From Gammaproteobacteria bacterium (lineage in GTDB: Bacteria > Pseudomonadota > Gammaproteobacteria > Pseudomonadales > Halieaceae), in contig JAUHXH010000004.1 in NCBI GenBank assembly GCA_030427085.1, positions 1-64,000 on the forward strand: a stretch of 64,000 bases of DNA, in the 5' to 3' direction. Made by a program: the position numbers and the translations under genes. The notes under the pieces were generated by a model. That model was given only the letters and a program-made list of their open reading frames with translations, searched no databases and was not told the origin of the DNA. Shown piece after piece: positions 48,478 through 55,207 of the stretch (its first letter is position 1; every line of letters starts with the position of its first letter).

Positions 48478-49044
48478 TCAGGCATCGCCATCCTCACGCA
48501 GGTGATCCATGTAGACATTGAGCACCGCCACGCGGATGAACTCCACCAACTCGTGGTAGCTATCCTCCGACTCGTCTTCGGGGGCATCCTCATCAACACC
48601 CGCTTCGGCAATTGCCGCCAGGTCTCGCAGAACCTCGCTGCTGTCAGCCGGCACCTGCCGACTGGCGCCCTCATCATCACCGGCCGCCACGAGTGCAAAG
48701 CCCGTGAGAAACCCCTTACACCAGAGCGCCAGCGACTCCGTGCGCTGGGCGATGTCCACCTCGTCATCTGGCAGCAGGGGGTGGAAGTCAAAACTTTCAT
48801 CACCCAGCGCCGCCGCACTCACGCTGTACAGCGACATCACCTGCTCCGCGAGTTCGCCATGCAAGTCCAGCTCCATTCCCTGGGACAGCGCAGCCAGCGA
48901 CAACTCCGCTTCAGGGGCTGCCCCGGCGGCCAACAGACCGCAGAGACAGCCATGAATTTGCGAGGGCGAGACCTGCTGACCCTGTTCCACCAGATGGTTC
49001 GCCAACTCGTCGAAGTCGAATGGCTGTTCGCTTTGCTCAAACAC
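48478..49044 (-). CDS. ygfB: UPF0149 family protein (YgfB)
   Basis: 188-residue acidic helical protein of the UPF0149 family, first gene of the pepP-ubiH-ubiI operon. The GTG at 49044 (VFEQSEQPFDFDELA) is chosen: GGGGA lies about eight bases upstream and alignment with E. coli YgfB begins there; a TTG at 49098 is the upstream alternative. IHGCLCGLLAAG and LALWCKGFLTGF are family features. In Pseudomonas, YgfB affects beta-lactamase regulation, but the biochemical role is not firm. Acidic C-terminus with DEDAPEDESEDSY. Confidence 0.9.
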   Translation of the reverse strand: MFEQSEQPFDFDELANHLVEQGQQVSPSQIHGCLCGLLAAGAAPEAELSLAALSQGMELDLHGELAEQVMSLYSVSAAALGDESFDFHPLLPDDEVDIAQRTESLALWCKGFLTGFALVAAGDDEGASRQVPADSSEVLRDLAAIAEAGVDEDAPEDESEDSYHELVEFIRVAVLNVYMDHLREDGDA

Positions 49045-49138
49045 GGACTGGTCCCCAAAAATTTGCGGCGCGTCACAACCCTGAGCGATAGCATTCAATA
49101 TCCATGGCAGGCCATTGAAAACTATAACTTTTGTTTCA

Positions 49139-49168
49139 TTGACCTGAGCGGCGGGCTGGACTTATAGT
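49139..49168 (+). promoter_or_regulatory. Promoter of the ZapB-like/zapA operon
   Basis: TTGACC (49139-49144), an 18 bp spacer and TATAGT (49163-49168), about 34 bp before the ATG at 49203. The spacing is slightly long but both hexamers are good. Confidence 0.65.
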
Positions 49169-49202
49169 AAGTTTCGGATAATAAACCGGGCCAGTATAAG
49201 CC

Positions 49203-49412
49203 ATGGCGAACACACAGCTGAAATCCCTGGAAAAAAAGATCGATGACCTCATCGGACTGTGCTCGGACCTCAATCGCGAAAATCAGCAATTAAAAGCCGA
49301 CAGCGCTGGCTGGCACCGGGAGCGCCAGAGCCTGCTCGACAAAAACGAGATGGCCCGGGTCAAAGTGGAAGCCATGATCAATCGACTTCGCGCGCTGGAG
49401 GAACAGGTGTGA
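49203..49412 (+). CDS. Short coiled-coil cell-division protein (TIGR02449, ZapB-like)
   Basis: 69-residue coiled coil from end to end (SLEKKIDDLIGLCSDLNREN, then RVKVEAMINRLRALEEQV). TIGR02449-type proteins are found just before zapA in gammaproteobacteria and are thought to act like ZapB in the Z-ring. Its stop overlaps the zapA GTG by four bases (GTGA), so the two are translationally coupled and probably work together. Only the coiled coil is directly evident. Confidence 0.88.
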   Translation: MANTQLKSLEKKIDDLIGLCSDLNRENQQLKADSAGWHRERQSLLDKNEMARVKVEAMINRLRALEEQV

Positions 49413-49735
49413 GCACCAATACGGTAACCGTCAGCATTCTCGACAAGGAATACCAGGTCGCCTGCCCCGCCGAGCAGCAGGCCGAACTGATCGTGTCCGC
49501 GTCCTACCTCGACAAGCAGATGCGCGCCATCCGCGAGACCGGCAAGGTCATCGGTCTGGAACGCATCGCCGTGATGGCGGCGCTGAACATCAGCCACGAA
49601 TTACTGCAAGCCTCCGAGCAGATCGACACCGCACCGGCTGCCGATCCCGAGCCGCTGCCCGAAGACGGCGTGCAACATCTCAACCGCAAGATCGACGAAG
49701 CCCTCTACCAATTGCGTCAGTTGGAAATTAGCTGA
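49409..49735 (+). CDS. zapA: Cell division protein ZapA
   Basis: 108-residue FtsZ-bundling protein. The N-terminal half is the ZapA fold (VTVSILDKEYQVACPAEQQA), followed by the helix with LDKQMRAIRETGKVIGLERI and a C-terminal coiled coil. The start is GTG 49409 within the end of the upstream gene. The 6S RNA gene follows at once, the same order as zapA-ssrS-fthC in E. coli. Confidence 0.93.
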   Translation: MSTNTVTVSILDKEYQVACPAEQQAELIVSASYLDKQMRAIRETGKVIGLERIAVMAALNISHELLQASEQIDTAPAADPEPLPEDGVQHLNRKIDEALYQLRQLEIS

Positions 49736-49770
49736 GCCTGTCAAGCCGTGTCCGCCATCGCTGGCTGGGC

Positions 49771-49776
49771 TATAAT
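49771..49776 (+). promoter_or_regulatory. 6S RNA promoter -10 element
   Basis: A perfect TATAAT seven bases before the first paired base of 6S RNA. The -35 region (GTGTCC, 49748-49753, 17 bp away) is weak. Confidence 0.6.
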
Positions 49777-49781
49777 CGCCT

Positions 49782-49976
49782 TGGAATCCTGGTGTATTCG
49801 CCAGACAGATAGTCCTCGAGCCGATATCTGTACCCCTGGGGGCGCCCAGATGCTGCTGGTGTGCATGTCCGGCCCCGTTTCTACGGGCGCAGCGGAAAGC
49901 CTGAAGCAGTGCGGGAGCCACCACCTTGAACCGTCGGGTTCAAGGGCCGCGCTGTCAGCGGTACTCCGGGAATCCC
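49782..49976 (+). ncRNA. ssrS: 6S RNA
   Basis: Small RNA that binds sigma-70 RNA polymerase by mimicking an open promoter. About 195 nt. The ends pair: GGAATCCTGG (49783-49792) with CCGGGAATCC (49966-49975). The strongly conserved arm CCTTGAACC-GTCGGGTTCAAGG is at about 49924-49945. GAGCCGATATCTGTACC in the 5' half matches the E. coli sequence GAGCCGATATTTCATACC in kind. It lies between zapA and fthC, the known position of ssrS. Confidence 0.93.
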
Positions 49977-50006
49977 CCTTCTACTTTTTTTCACCCCGCC
50001 GTCGCT

Positions 50007-50582
50007 ATGCCTGAGGCAAACACAAAGCGCGAACTTCGAACAGCGCTCCGTCGACCCCGGCAAGCCCTGACCCAATCCGAACAGGACTCGGCCGCACAAG
50101 CCGTACTGAGCCACCTGAATAACTTCGCCCCCTGGCATGAAGCCCGGCGAGTCGCCCTGTACCTTGCCAACGATGGCGAGTTGAATCCTCAGGCGCTCAT
50201 TGAAGACTGCTGGTCAGCCGGCCGTGGCGTCTACCTGCCCTGCCTCGACGGCAAGTCACTCACCTTCGCCCAGTGGCAATCCGGCGAGCACCTCACACCT
50301 AATCGCTACGGCATCGGCGAACCCGTGCCCACTGCACCACGGCTGGCGATTTCTGATCTGGATATTTTATGTCTGCCACTCGTCGCCTTCGATCGGCGCG
50401 GCACGCGACTGGGGATGGGGGGAGGCTATTACGACCGTGCTCTCGCACAGGGCACTGGGCCATTGCGCGTGGGCCTGGCACACCATTTTCAGGAAGTACC
50501 CGCACTCACACGCGAGCCCTGGGACCAGGCCCTGGACTATGTGGTCACGGACAGGGCAATTCTGCCCTGCACGAAAATCTGA
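50007..50582 (+). CDS. fthC: 5-formyltetrahydrofolate cyclo-ligase
   Basis: Converts 5-formyl-THF to 5,10-methenyl-THF with ATP; 191 aa. The family signature GMGGGYYDRALA is near residue 140, and LCLPLVAFDRRGTRLG precedes it. ATG 50007 lies about 30 bp after 6S RNA, and in E. coli ygfA is likewise processed from the ssrS transcript. The convergent small ORF shares the region right after its stop. Confidence 0.95.
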   Translation: MPEANTKRELRTALRRPRQALTQSEQDSAAQAVLSHLNNFAPWHEARRVALYLANDGELNPQALIEDCWSAGRGVYLPCLDGKSLTFAQWQSGEHLTPNRYGIGEPVPTAPRLAISDLDILCLPLVAFDRRGTRLGMGGGYYDRALAQGTGPLRVGLAHHFQEVPALTREPWDQALDYVVTDRAILPCTKI

Positions 50583-50729
50583 TTATTCGGGTTGGATCAC
50601 TCCCGCCTGCAGGGCGGAAGCGGGTGCCGCAACACTGGAACTGGTAGTCATAGGCAGCAGCATGGTTGCCGCCAGCCCCAGTCCAAACGCGGCCAAAACG
50701 ACCAGCATAAAATCCGGCTTGGTTTTCAC
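50583..50729 (-). CDS. 48-residue single-helix membrane peptide, unknown
   Basis: Small ORF starting GTG 50729 with AAGAGGA just upstream. Predicted chain: KTKPDF, a hydrophobic helix (MLVVLAAFGLGLAATMLLP, about residues 8-26) and a Ser/Ala-rich tail ending GVIQPE. Either a membrane peptide or a signal-like segment. The stop begins one base after the fthC stop on the other strand. No family is recognised; coding is inferred from the start site and the helix. Confidence 0.55.
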   Translation of the reverse strand: MKTKPDFMLVVLAAFGLGLAATMLLPMTTSSSVAAPASALQAGVIQPE

Positions 50730-50883
50730 TGTCCTCTTATCCTTCTGTCTGTTTCACCCTTTGTGGGTTTCCGCCTGAGTTTGTTTTTGCGGGACGGGAA
50801 GGCCGTCACATTATTCCTCGGCGGTTTTGTTATTATTTCACAAAACTGGGCGGAGTTTAGCGCACCATTTTAGGGATGAAAAC

Positions 50884-50921
50884 CCCGAAAGCCGCGACAA
50901 TTGGGCTTTTCGGGCTTTTTT
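50884..50921 (+). terminator. Hairpin with T-run (possible terminator)
   Basis: Stem CCCGAAAGCC (50884-50893) pairs with GGCTTTTCGGG (50904-50914, one bulge) and is followed by a run of six T's. It could end plus-strand transcripts; in the other direction four T's follow, so it may also stop read-through from ilvA. The stretch 50730-50883 holds no recognisable gene. Confidence 0.55.
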
Positions 50922-50961
50922 GTACTTATTTACCCAGAATGGGTGCCTCTACCCAGCCGAG

Positions 50962-51096
50962 CGAATCTCGCTCGATGGTTCGGGCGGGAGACTGTAAGCG
51001 CAATGACGGGAGCTCTGGCGCCAGGGACGGCGCCAGCGCAGCCTGGCATGGATGCCGCTTTTTGGCGGTCCCGGCATTGCGCTTACAGTCTCCCGC
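50962..51096 (+). repeat. Structured repeat, copy A
   Basis: Layout on the plus strand: a 5' motif CTCGCTCGATGGT (about 50967-50979), a perfect 22-bp inverted repeat (50984-51005 with 51075-51096), and within it a 69-nt core. The core has GGGAGCTC (51008-51015), an 8-bp hairpin with CTGGCGCC and GGCGCCAG around loop AGGGAC (51015-51036), and a 35-nt block (51038-51072) containing GGCATGGATGCC and CCGCTTTTTGGCGG. Copy B repeats this layout in inverted orientation with a different outer stem. Confidence 0.9.
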
Positions 51097-51149
51097 TATG
51101 GCACACCGCCGCAATCACTGGATCATCTAAAGACGGTCTCTGAATTGCC

Positions 51150-51288
51150 GTGCAAGAGGGTGAAATCCTTTTTGCTGGGACCGCCAAAAAGCGTCGTCCA
51201 TGACAGGCTGCACAGCGGCCATCCATGGCCGCTGAGCTCCCTGCAAAAAGGATTTCACCCTCTCGCACTACCATCGAGTGAGGTTTCG
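51150..51288 (-). repeat. Structured repeat, copy B (inverted relative to copy A)
   Basis: Same layout on the minus strand: motif CTCACTCGATGGT (about 51271-51283), an outer 26-bp inverted repeat with one mismatch (51150-51175 with 51243-51268), GGGAGCTC (51234-51241), an 8-bp hairpin CAGCGGCC/GGCCGCTG with loop ATGGAT (51213-51234), and the 35-nt block (51177-51211), 32 of 35 identical to copy A. It begins about eight bases after the ilvA stop. A 53-bp unrelated spacer (51097-51149) lies between the copies. Confidence 0.9.
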
Positions 51289-51296
51289 CGTGAGCG

Positions 51297-52823
51297 CTAG
51301 CTCTCTCGTCCGTTCGCCAGATACATCGCGTAGGCCGGGTTGTCTGTTTCATCCCAGTAGCGGTAGTTGATCTCGTCGAGCGCTTTGCGCAATTCACCGC
51401 GCTCCCGGTAGTCCACCTGCAGGCCTACCAGAATGCGGCCGTAGGCGGCGCCGTGGTTGCGGTAGTGAAACAAAGAGATGTTCCAGCGCTGGCCGAGCAC
51501 CGACAGGAACTTCATCAGGGCGCCGGGGCGCTCGGGAAATTCGAAACGGTACACGTGCTCGTTTTCTATCGGAGCAGGCCCGCCCACCATGTGGCGTACG
51601 TGGAGCTTGGCCATCTCGTTGTCGGTGAGGTCCACCGCATCGTAGCCCTTGGCGGAGAGCTCCTTCAGGATTTTGGGCAGGCTGTCGCGACACGGAATCA
51701 ACTGCAGGCCAACAAAAATGCGCGCTTCGCCCGGCCCGGCGTAGCGATAGTTAAATTCGGTGATGTTGCGTTTGCCCAGTGCCGAGCAGAAGGCCTTAAA
51801 GCTGCCCGGGCGCTCGGGGATGGTGACGCTGATGACCGCCTCGCGCTTTTCGCCTATTTCGGTGCGTTCGGAAATGTAGCGCAGTCGGTCGAAGTTGGTG
51901 TTGGCGCCGCTGACGATAGCCAACAGGTCCTGTTTTTCGATGCCTTTTTGCTCGACGTATTTTTTCAGGCCGGCCAGGGCCAGTGCGCCCGCGGGTTCGG
52001 CAATGGCGCGGGTGTCTTCGAAGATGTCCTTGATACTGGCGCAGATCTCGTCGGTGGACACGGTGATCACGTCGTCGAGGGTTTCACGCAGGATGCGGAA
52101 GGGTTCTTTGCCGATCTGGGCCACGGCGCAGCCGTCGGCGAACAGGCCAACTTCGGGCAAGGTGACGCGGCGGCCTTTGTCCATGGCAGCCGCCAGGCAG
52201 GCCGCGCTTTCTTCTTCCACGCCGATGATGCGGGTTTTGGGCCACACGTACTTTATATAGGCGGATACGCCGGCTGCCAGGCCGCCACCGCCCACGGGTA
52301 TGAACACGGCATCCAGGGGCTCCTGGTGTTGCCGCACTATTTCCATACCCACGGTACCCTGGCCGGCGATTACGTCGGGGTCATCAAAGGGGTGGACGTA
52401 GGTCAGGCCTTCTTTTTCGACCAGTTCGGCAGCACGGGCGGCCGCCTCGTCGAAGGAGTCGCCGTGCAGTACCACTTTCGCGTGGTGCTTTTTTACGCCG
52501 TCGACTTTAATGCCCGGGGTGGTCTTGGGCATCACGATGGTGGCTTTTACTTTCAGCCGGGCTGCGGCCATGGCCAGGCCCTGGGCGTGATTGCCGGCGG
52601 AGGCGGCGATGACGCCGCGCTGGCGCTGCTCGTCGCTCAGCTTGCTCATCTTGTTGTAGGCACCGCGCAGTTTGAAGGAAAACACGGGCTGCAGGTCTTC
52701 GCGCTTCAGGAACACTCTGTTGCCGAGCCGGGCGGAAATAAAGGGCGCCTCATCGACCGGGGTCTCCCGGGCAACATCGTAAACGCGCGCATCCAGTATC
52801 CGTTTTATATAGCTCGTGGGCAT
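51297..52823 (-). CDS. ilvA: Threonine ammonia-lyase, biosynthetic
   Basis: PLP enzyme that turns threonine into 2-oxobutyrate, entry to isoleucine synthesis; 508 aa. The PLP lysine is K51 in PVFSFKLRGAYN, and the glycine-rich phosphate loop is VGGGGLAAG. Two ACT-like regulatory domains (about 325-400 and 420-500; RPGSFKAFC and RPGALMKFL) indicate allosteric control by isoleucine and valine. ATG 52823 is the start; the upstream extension is not conserved. Structured repeat copy B follows the stop directly. Confidence 0.96.
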   Translation of the reverse strand: MPTSYIKRILDARVYDVARETPVDEAPFISARLGNRVFLKREDLQPVFSFKLRGAYNKMSKLSDEQRQRGVIAASAGNHAQGLAMAAARLKVKATIVMPKTTPGIKVDGVKKHHAKVVLHGDSFDEAAARAAELVEKEGLTYVHPFDDPDVIAGQGTVGMEIVRQHQEPLDAVFIPVGGGGLAAGVSAYIKYVWPKTRIIGVEEESAACLAAAMDKGRRVTLPEVGLFADGCAVAQIGKEPFRILRETLDDVITVSTDEICASIKDIFEDTRAIAEPAGALALAGLKKYVEQKGIEKQDLLAIVSGANTNFDRLRYISERTEIGEKREAVISVTIPERPGSFKAFCSALGKRNITEFNYRYAGPGEARIFVGLQLIPCRDSLPKILKELSAKGYDAVDLTDNEMAKLHVRHMVGGPAPIENEHVYRFEFPERPGALMKFLSVLGQRWNISLFHYRNHGAAYGRILVGLQVDYRERGELRKALDEINYRYWDETDNPAYAMYLANGRES

Positions 52824-52951
52824 GGTGGTTCTCTTCTTTTGCCGGTGGGTGGGCGCCACCAGGGCACCTTCGGACGGGCCATGATAGTCAAGCGGCGCGG
52901 GCAATACACCCCGCACTGGCGCTGGAAGTCGGTATTGCGGCATTTCTCCAC

Positions 52952-52957
52952 TATAAT
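52952..52957 (+). promoter_or_regulatory. Probable -10 element of rpiA
   Basis: A perfect TATAAT 33 bp before the rpiA ATG. No good -35 hexamer is seen at 16-18 bp. Confidence 0.4.
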
Positions 52958-52989
52958 GCGGCCTCTCTTGTTACTCGGTCGAGGCCGGC

Positions 52990-53664
52990 ATGAACCAGGA
53001 TCAAATGAAGCAGGCGGTGGCCCAGGCGGCGCTGGACTATGTGGCGCCCCGGATTGAGGACGATACGGTGCTGGGCATCGGCACGGGTTCCACGGCCAAC
53101 TTTTTCATCGACGGCCTGGCGGAGTATCGCGGGCGCATTAATGTCACGGTCGCCAGCTCGGAAGCTTCAGCAGAGCGTTTGCGTCAACACGGGATTCCTG
53201 TGGTGGACCTGAACTCGGTGGATCGCGTGGATTATTACGTGGACGGCGCCGACGAGAGCAACGCCGCACTGCAGTTGATCAAGGGTGGCGGCGCGGCGCT
53301 TACGCGCGAAAAAATTGTTGCTGCCACGGCAAAGGAATTTATCTGCATCGCCGACGAGAGCAAGCTGGTGCACACGCTGGGCAACTTCCCCCTGCCGGTG
53401 GAGGTGATCCCGATGGCGCGCTCCTATGTGGCGCGGGAGCTGGTGAAGCTGGGGGCGGACCCGGTTTACCGCGAGGATGTGGTCACGGACAACGGCAATA
53501 TCATCCTCGACCTGCACAACTTTGCTATCCCCCAGCCGCTAGCCACGGAAAAGGCGATCAATGCCATCGTCGGAGTCGTGACCAATGGCCTCTTTGCCGA
53601 TCGACCGGCCGACCTGCTGTTGCTGGCCACGCCTTCAGGCGTGAAATCCCTCAAGGCGGAGTAA
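52990..53664 (+). CDS. rpiA: Ribose-5-phosphate isomerase A
   Basis: Interconverts ribose-5-phosphate and ribulose-5-phosphate in the pentose phosphate pathway; 224 aa. Motifs are [22 protein letters not shown] and [12 protein letters not shown]. It is divergent from ilvA, a pairing also seen in Pseudomonas, and converges with the D-2-hydroxyglutarate dehydrogenase gene. Confidence 0.97.
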   Translation: MNQDQMKQAVAQAALDYVAPRIEDDTVLGIGTGSTANFFIDGLAEYRGRINVTVASSEASAERLRQHGIPVVDLNSVDRVDYYVDGADESNAALQLIKGGGAALTREKIVAATAKEFICIADESKLVHTLGNFPLPVEVIPMARSYVARELVKLGADPVYREDVVTDNGNIILDLHNFAIPQPLATEKAINAIVGVVTNGLFADRPADLLLLATPSGVKSLKAE

Positions 53665-53677
53665 CGTCGGGCGGAAA

Positions 53678-55078
53678 CTACAGGTCGAAGATTTTGCCCG
53701 GGTTCATGATGCCGGCCGGGTCGAACAGTTGTTTGATCTGTTTCATCAGCGCCACTTCGGCGTCGCTGCGACTGAAGTGCAGGTAGTCTTTCTTTAAAAG
53801 CCCCACGCCGTGCTCGGCGGATACGCTCCCTTCGTAGCGCTGCACGATTTCAAACACCCACTGGCTGACCTCACCGCAACGGCGCTGGAACTCTTCCATC
53901 GGCAGCCCATCGGGTTTGAGCACGTTCAGGTGTACGTTGCCATCCCCTATGTGACCAAACCAGATGATCTCGAAATCCGGATAGGCCTCGGTGACCACCG
54001 CTTCAACATCGGCGAGGAAGGCCGGGACTTTGGAGGTGACGGTGGAGATGTCGTTTTTGTACGGGGTCCAGCGGGAGATGGTTTCGGAAATGTCTTCCCG
54101 CAGGCGCCACAGGTCTCGCGCCTGGGCCAGACTCTGGCTGATGCAACCATCCAACACCCAACCCTGCTCCATGCAGTGTTCGAACAGTGCCATGGCCTGC
54201 TCGAGGTCCTCGGGGGTGCGCTGCTCGAATTCGATCAGCGCGTAATATTCGGTGGCGGTTTCGAAGGGTCGGGTGAGGCCCTGGTGTTCGATGACCTTGG
54301 ACAGGGCGGCCTCGGAGAAGAACTCGAAGGCGGTCAGGTCCATCTTTTCCTGGAAGGTTTGCAGTACGCTCATGACGGTGGGCATGTCGGGCACACCCAG
54401 CACCATCACTGCCGGGTCACAGGGTGGCCGCGCCAGTTGCATGGTGGCTTCCACGATGATGCCCAGAGTGCCCTCGGCGCCGATGATCAACTGGCGAAGG
54501 TCGTAGCCGGCGTTGTTCTTGGCCAGGCCACGGTTCAGGTCGAGCAGTTCACCGGTGCCGGTAACCACTTTCAATCCCGCCACCCAGTCGCGAGTCATGC
54601 CGTAGCGAATCACCTTGATACCGCCGGCATTGGTGGCGATATTGCCGCCGATCTGGCTGGAGCCCGCCGAGGCGAAGTCCACCGGGTAGAACAGGCCCTG
54701 CTCCTCAGCGTAAGTCTGGAGTTGCTCGGTGATCACGCCGGGGCCGCAGCGCACGGTACGATCCACCGGATTAAAATCTTCAATCTGGTTCATGCGGTCC
54801 AGCGCCAGCACGAGTTCGCCGCCGGCCGCGAGGGCGCCACCGGACAATCCGGTACGACCGCCGGATGGCACCAGCGCCACGCCTTCACGCGCAGCCAGGC
54901 GTACGATGGCCTGCACTTCATCGATCGAGCCGGGCAGGACGATTGCGCTGGGGCGGGGCTCGGCAAATCGAGTCCAGTCCCGGCCGTAGGTGGCCAGGTC
55001 ATCAGCCTCACGCAGTAGCCTTGCAGGGCCCACGATGTCGGTCAGTTCATTGAGTACGGCGTCAGATAGTGTAGGCAC
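53678..55078 (-). CDS. d2hgdh: FAD-linked oxidase, probable D-2-hydroxyglutarate dehydrogenase
   Basis: 466-residue flavoprotein of the GlcD/D-lactate dehydrogenase family. FAD_binding_4 domain (about 40-180) has PSGGRTGLSGGALA and QIGGNIATNAGGIKVIRYG; the C-terminal FAD-oxidase domain has FGHIGDGNVHLNV and EHGVGLLKKDYL. It stands divergent from serA. In Pseudomonas stutzeri D2HGDH next to serA re-oxidises D-2-hydroxyglutarate made by SerA; the same arrangement supports this substrate here. D-lactate or glycolate cannot be ruled out. Start GTG 55078. Confidence 0.82.
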   Translation of the reverse strand: MPTLSDAVLNELTDIVGPARLLREADDLATYGRDWTRFAEPRPSAIVLPGSIDEVQAIVRLAAREGVALVPSGGRTGLSGGALAAGGELVLALDRMNQIEDFNPVDRTVRCGPGVITEQLQTYAEEQGLFYPVDFASAGSSQIGGNIATNAGGIKVIRYGMTRDWVAGLKVVTGTGELLDLNRGLAKNNAGYDLRQLIIGAEGTLGIIVEATMQLARPPCDPAVMVLGVPDMPTVMSVLQTFQEKMDLTAFEFFSEAALSKVIEHQGLTRPFETATEYYALIEFEQRTPEDLEQAMALFEHCMEQGWVLDGCISQSLAQARDLWRLREDISETISRWTPYKNDISTVTSKVPAFLADVEAVVTEAYPDFEIIWFGHIGDGNVHLNVLKPDGLPMEEFQRRCGEVSQWVFEIVQRYEGSVSAEHGVGLLKKDYLHFSRSDAEVALMKQIKQLFDPAGIMNPGKIFDL

Positions 55079-55207
55079 CGGTAAGCTCCAGTTTGCCGGG
55101 AAACAGGGGTGGCCAGAATTGGCGGGCGGCTATGCTACCATACGCGCCCCCGCGGGCCAGGCGGCACGCGAATCTCCCCTGTTTATAGAAGAGAGTTCAG
55201 GTACTCC

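Noticed and set aside
50876-51130. Plus-strand 84-codon open frame beginning MKTPKAATIG
   Set aside because: It starts at the terminator-like hairpin and continues through repeat copy A; the frame is set by repeat sequence and not by a protein.
50962-51288. CRISPR array or MITE/IS pair
   Set aside because: Only two units, in opposite orientation and with internal pairing, so not a CRISPR. The outer inverted repeats differ between copies and no target-site duplication is visible, so not a standard MITE or IS end.
51453-53057. Long plus-strand open frame (about 534 codons)
   Set aside because: Antisense to ilvA and without any recognisable domain or start site.
53810-55018. Long plus-strand open frame (about 400 codons)
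   Set aside because: Antisense to the FAD-linked oxidase, low-complexity Gly/His-rich translation, no motif.
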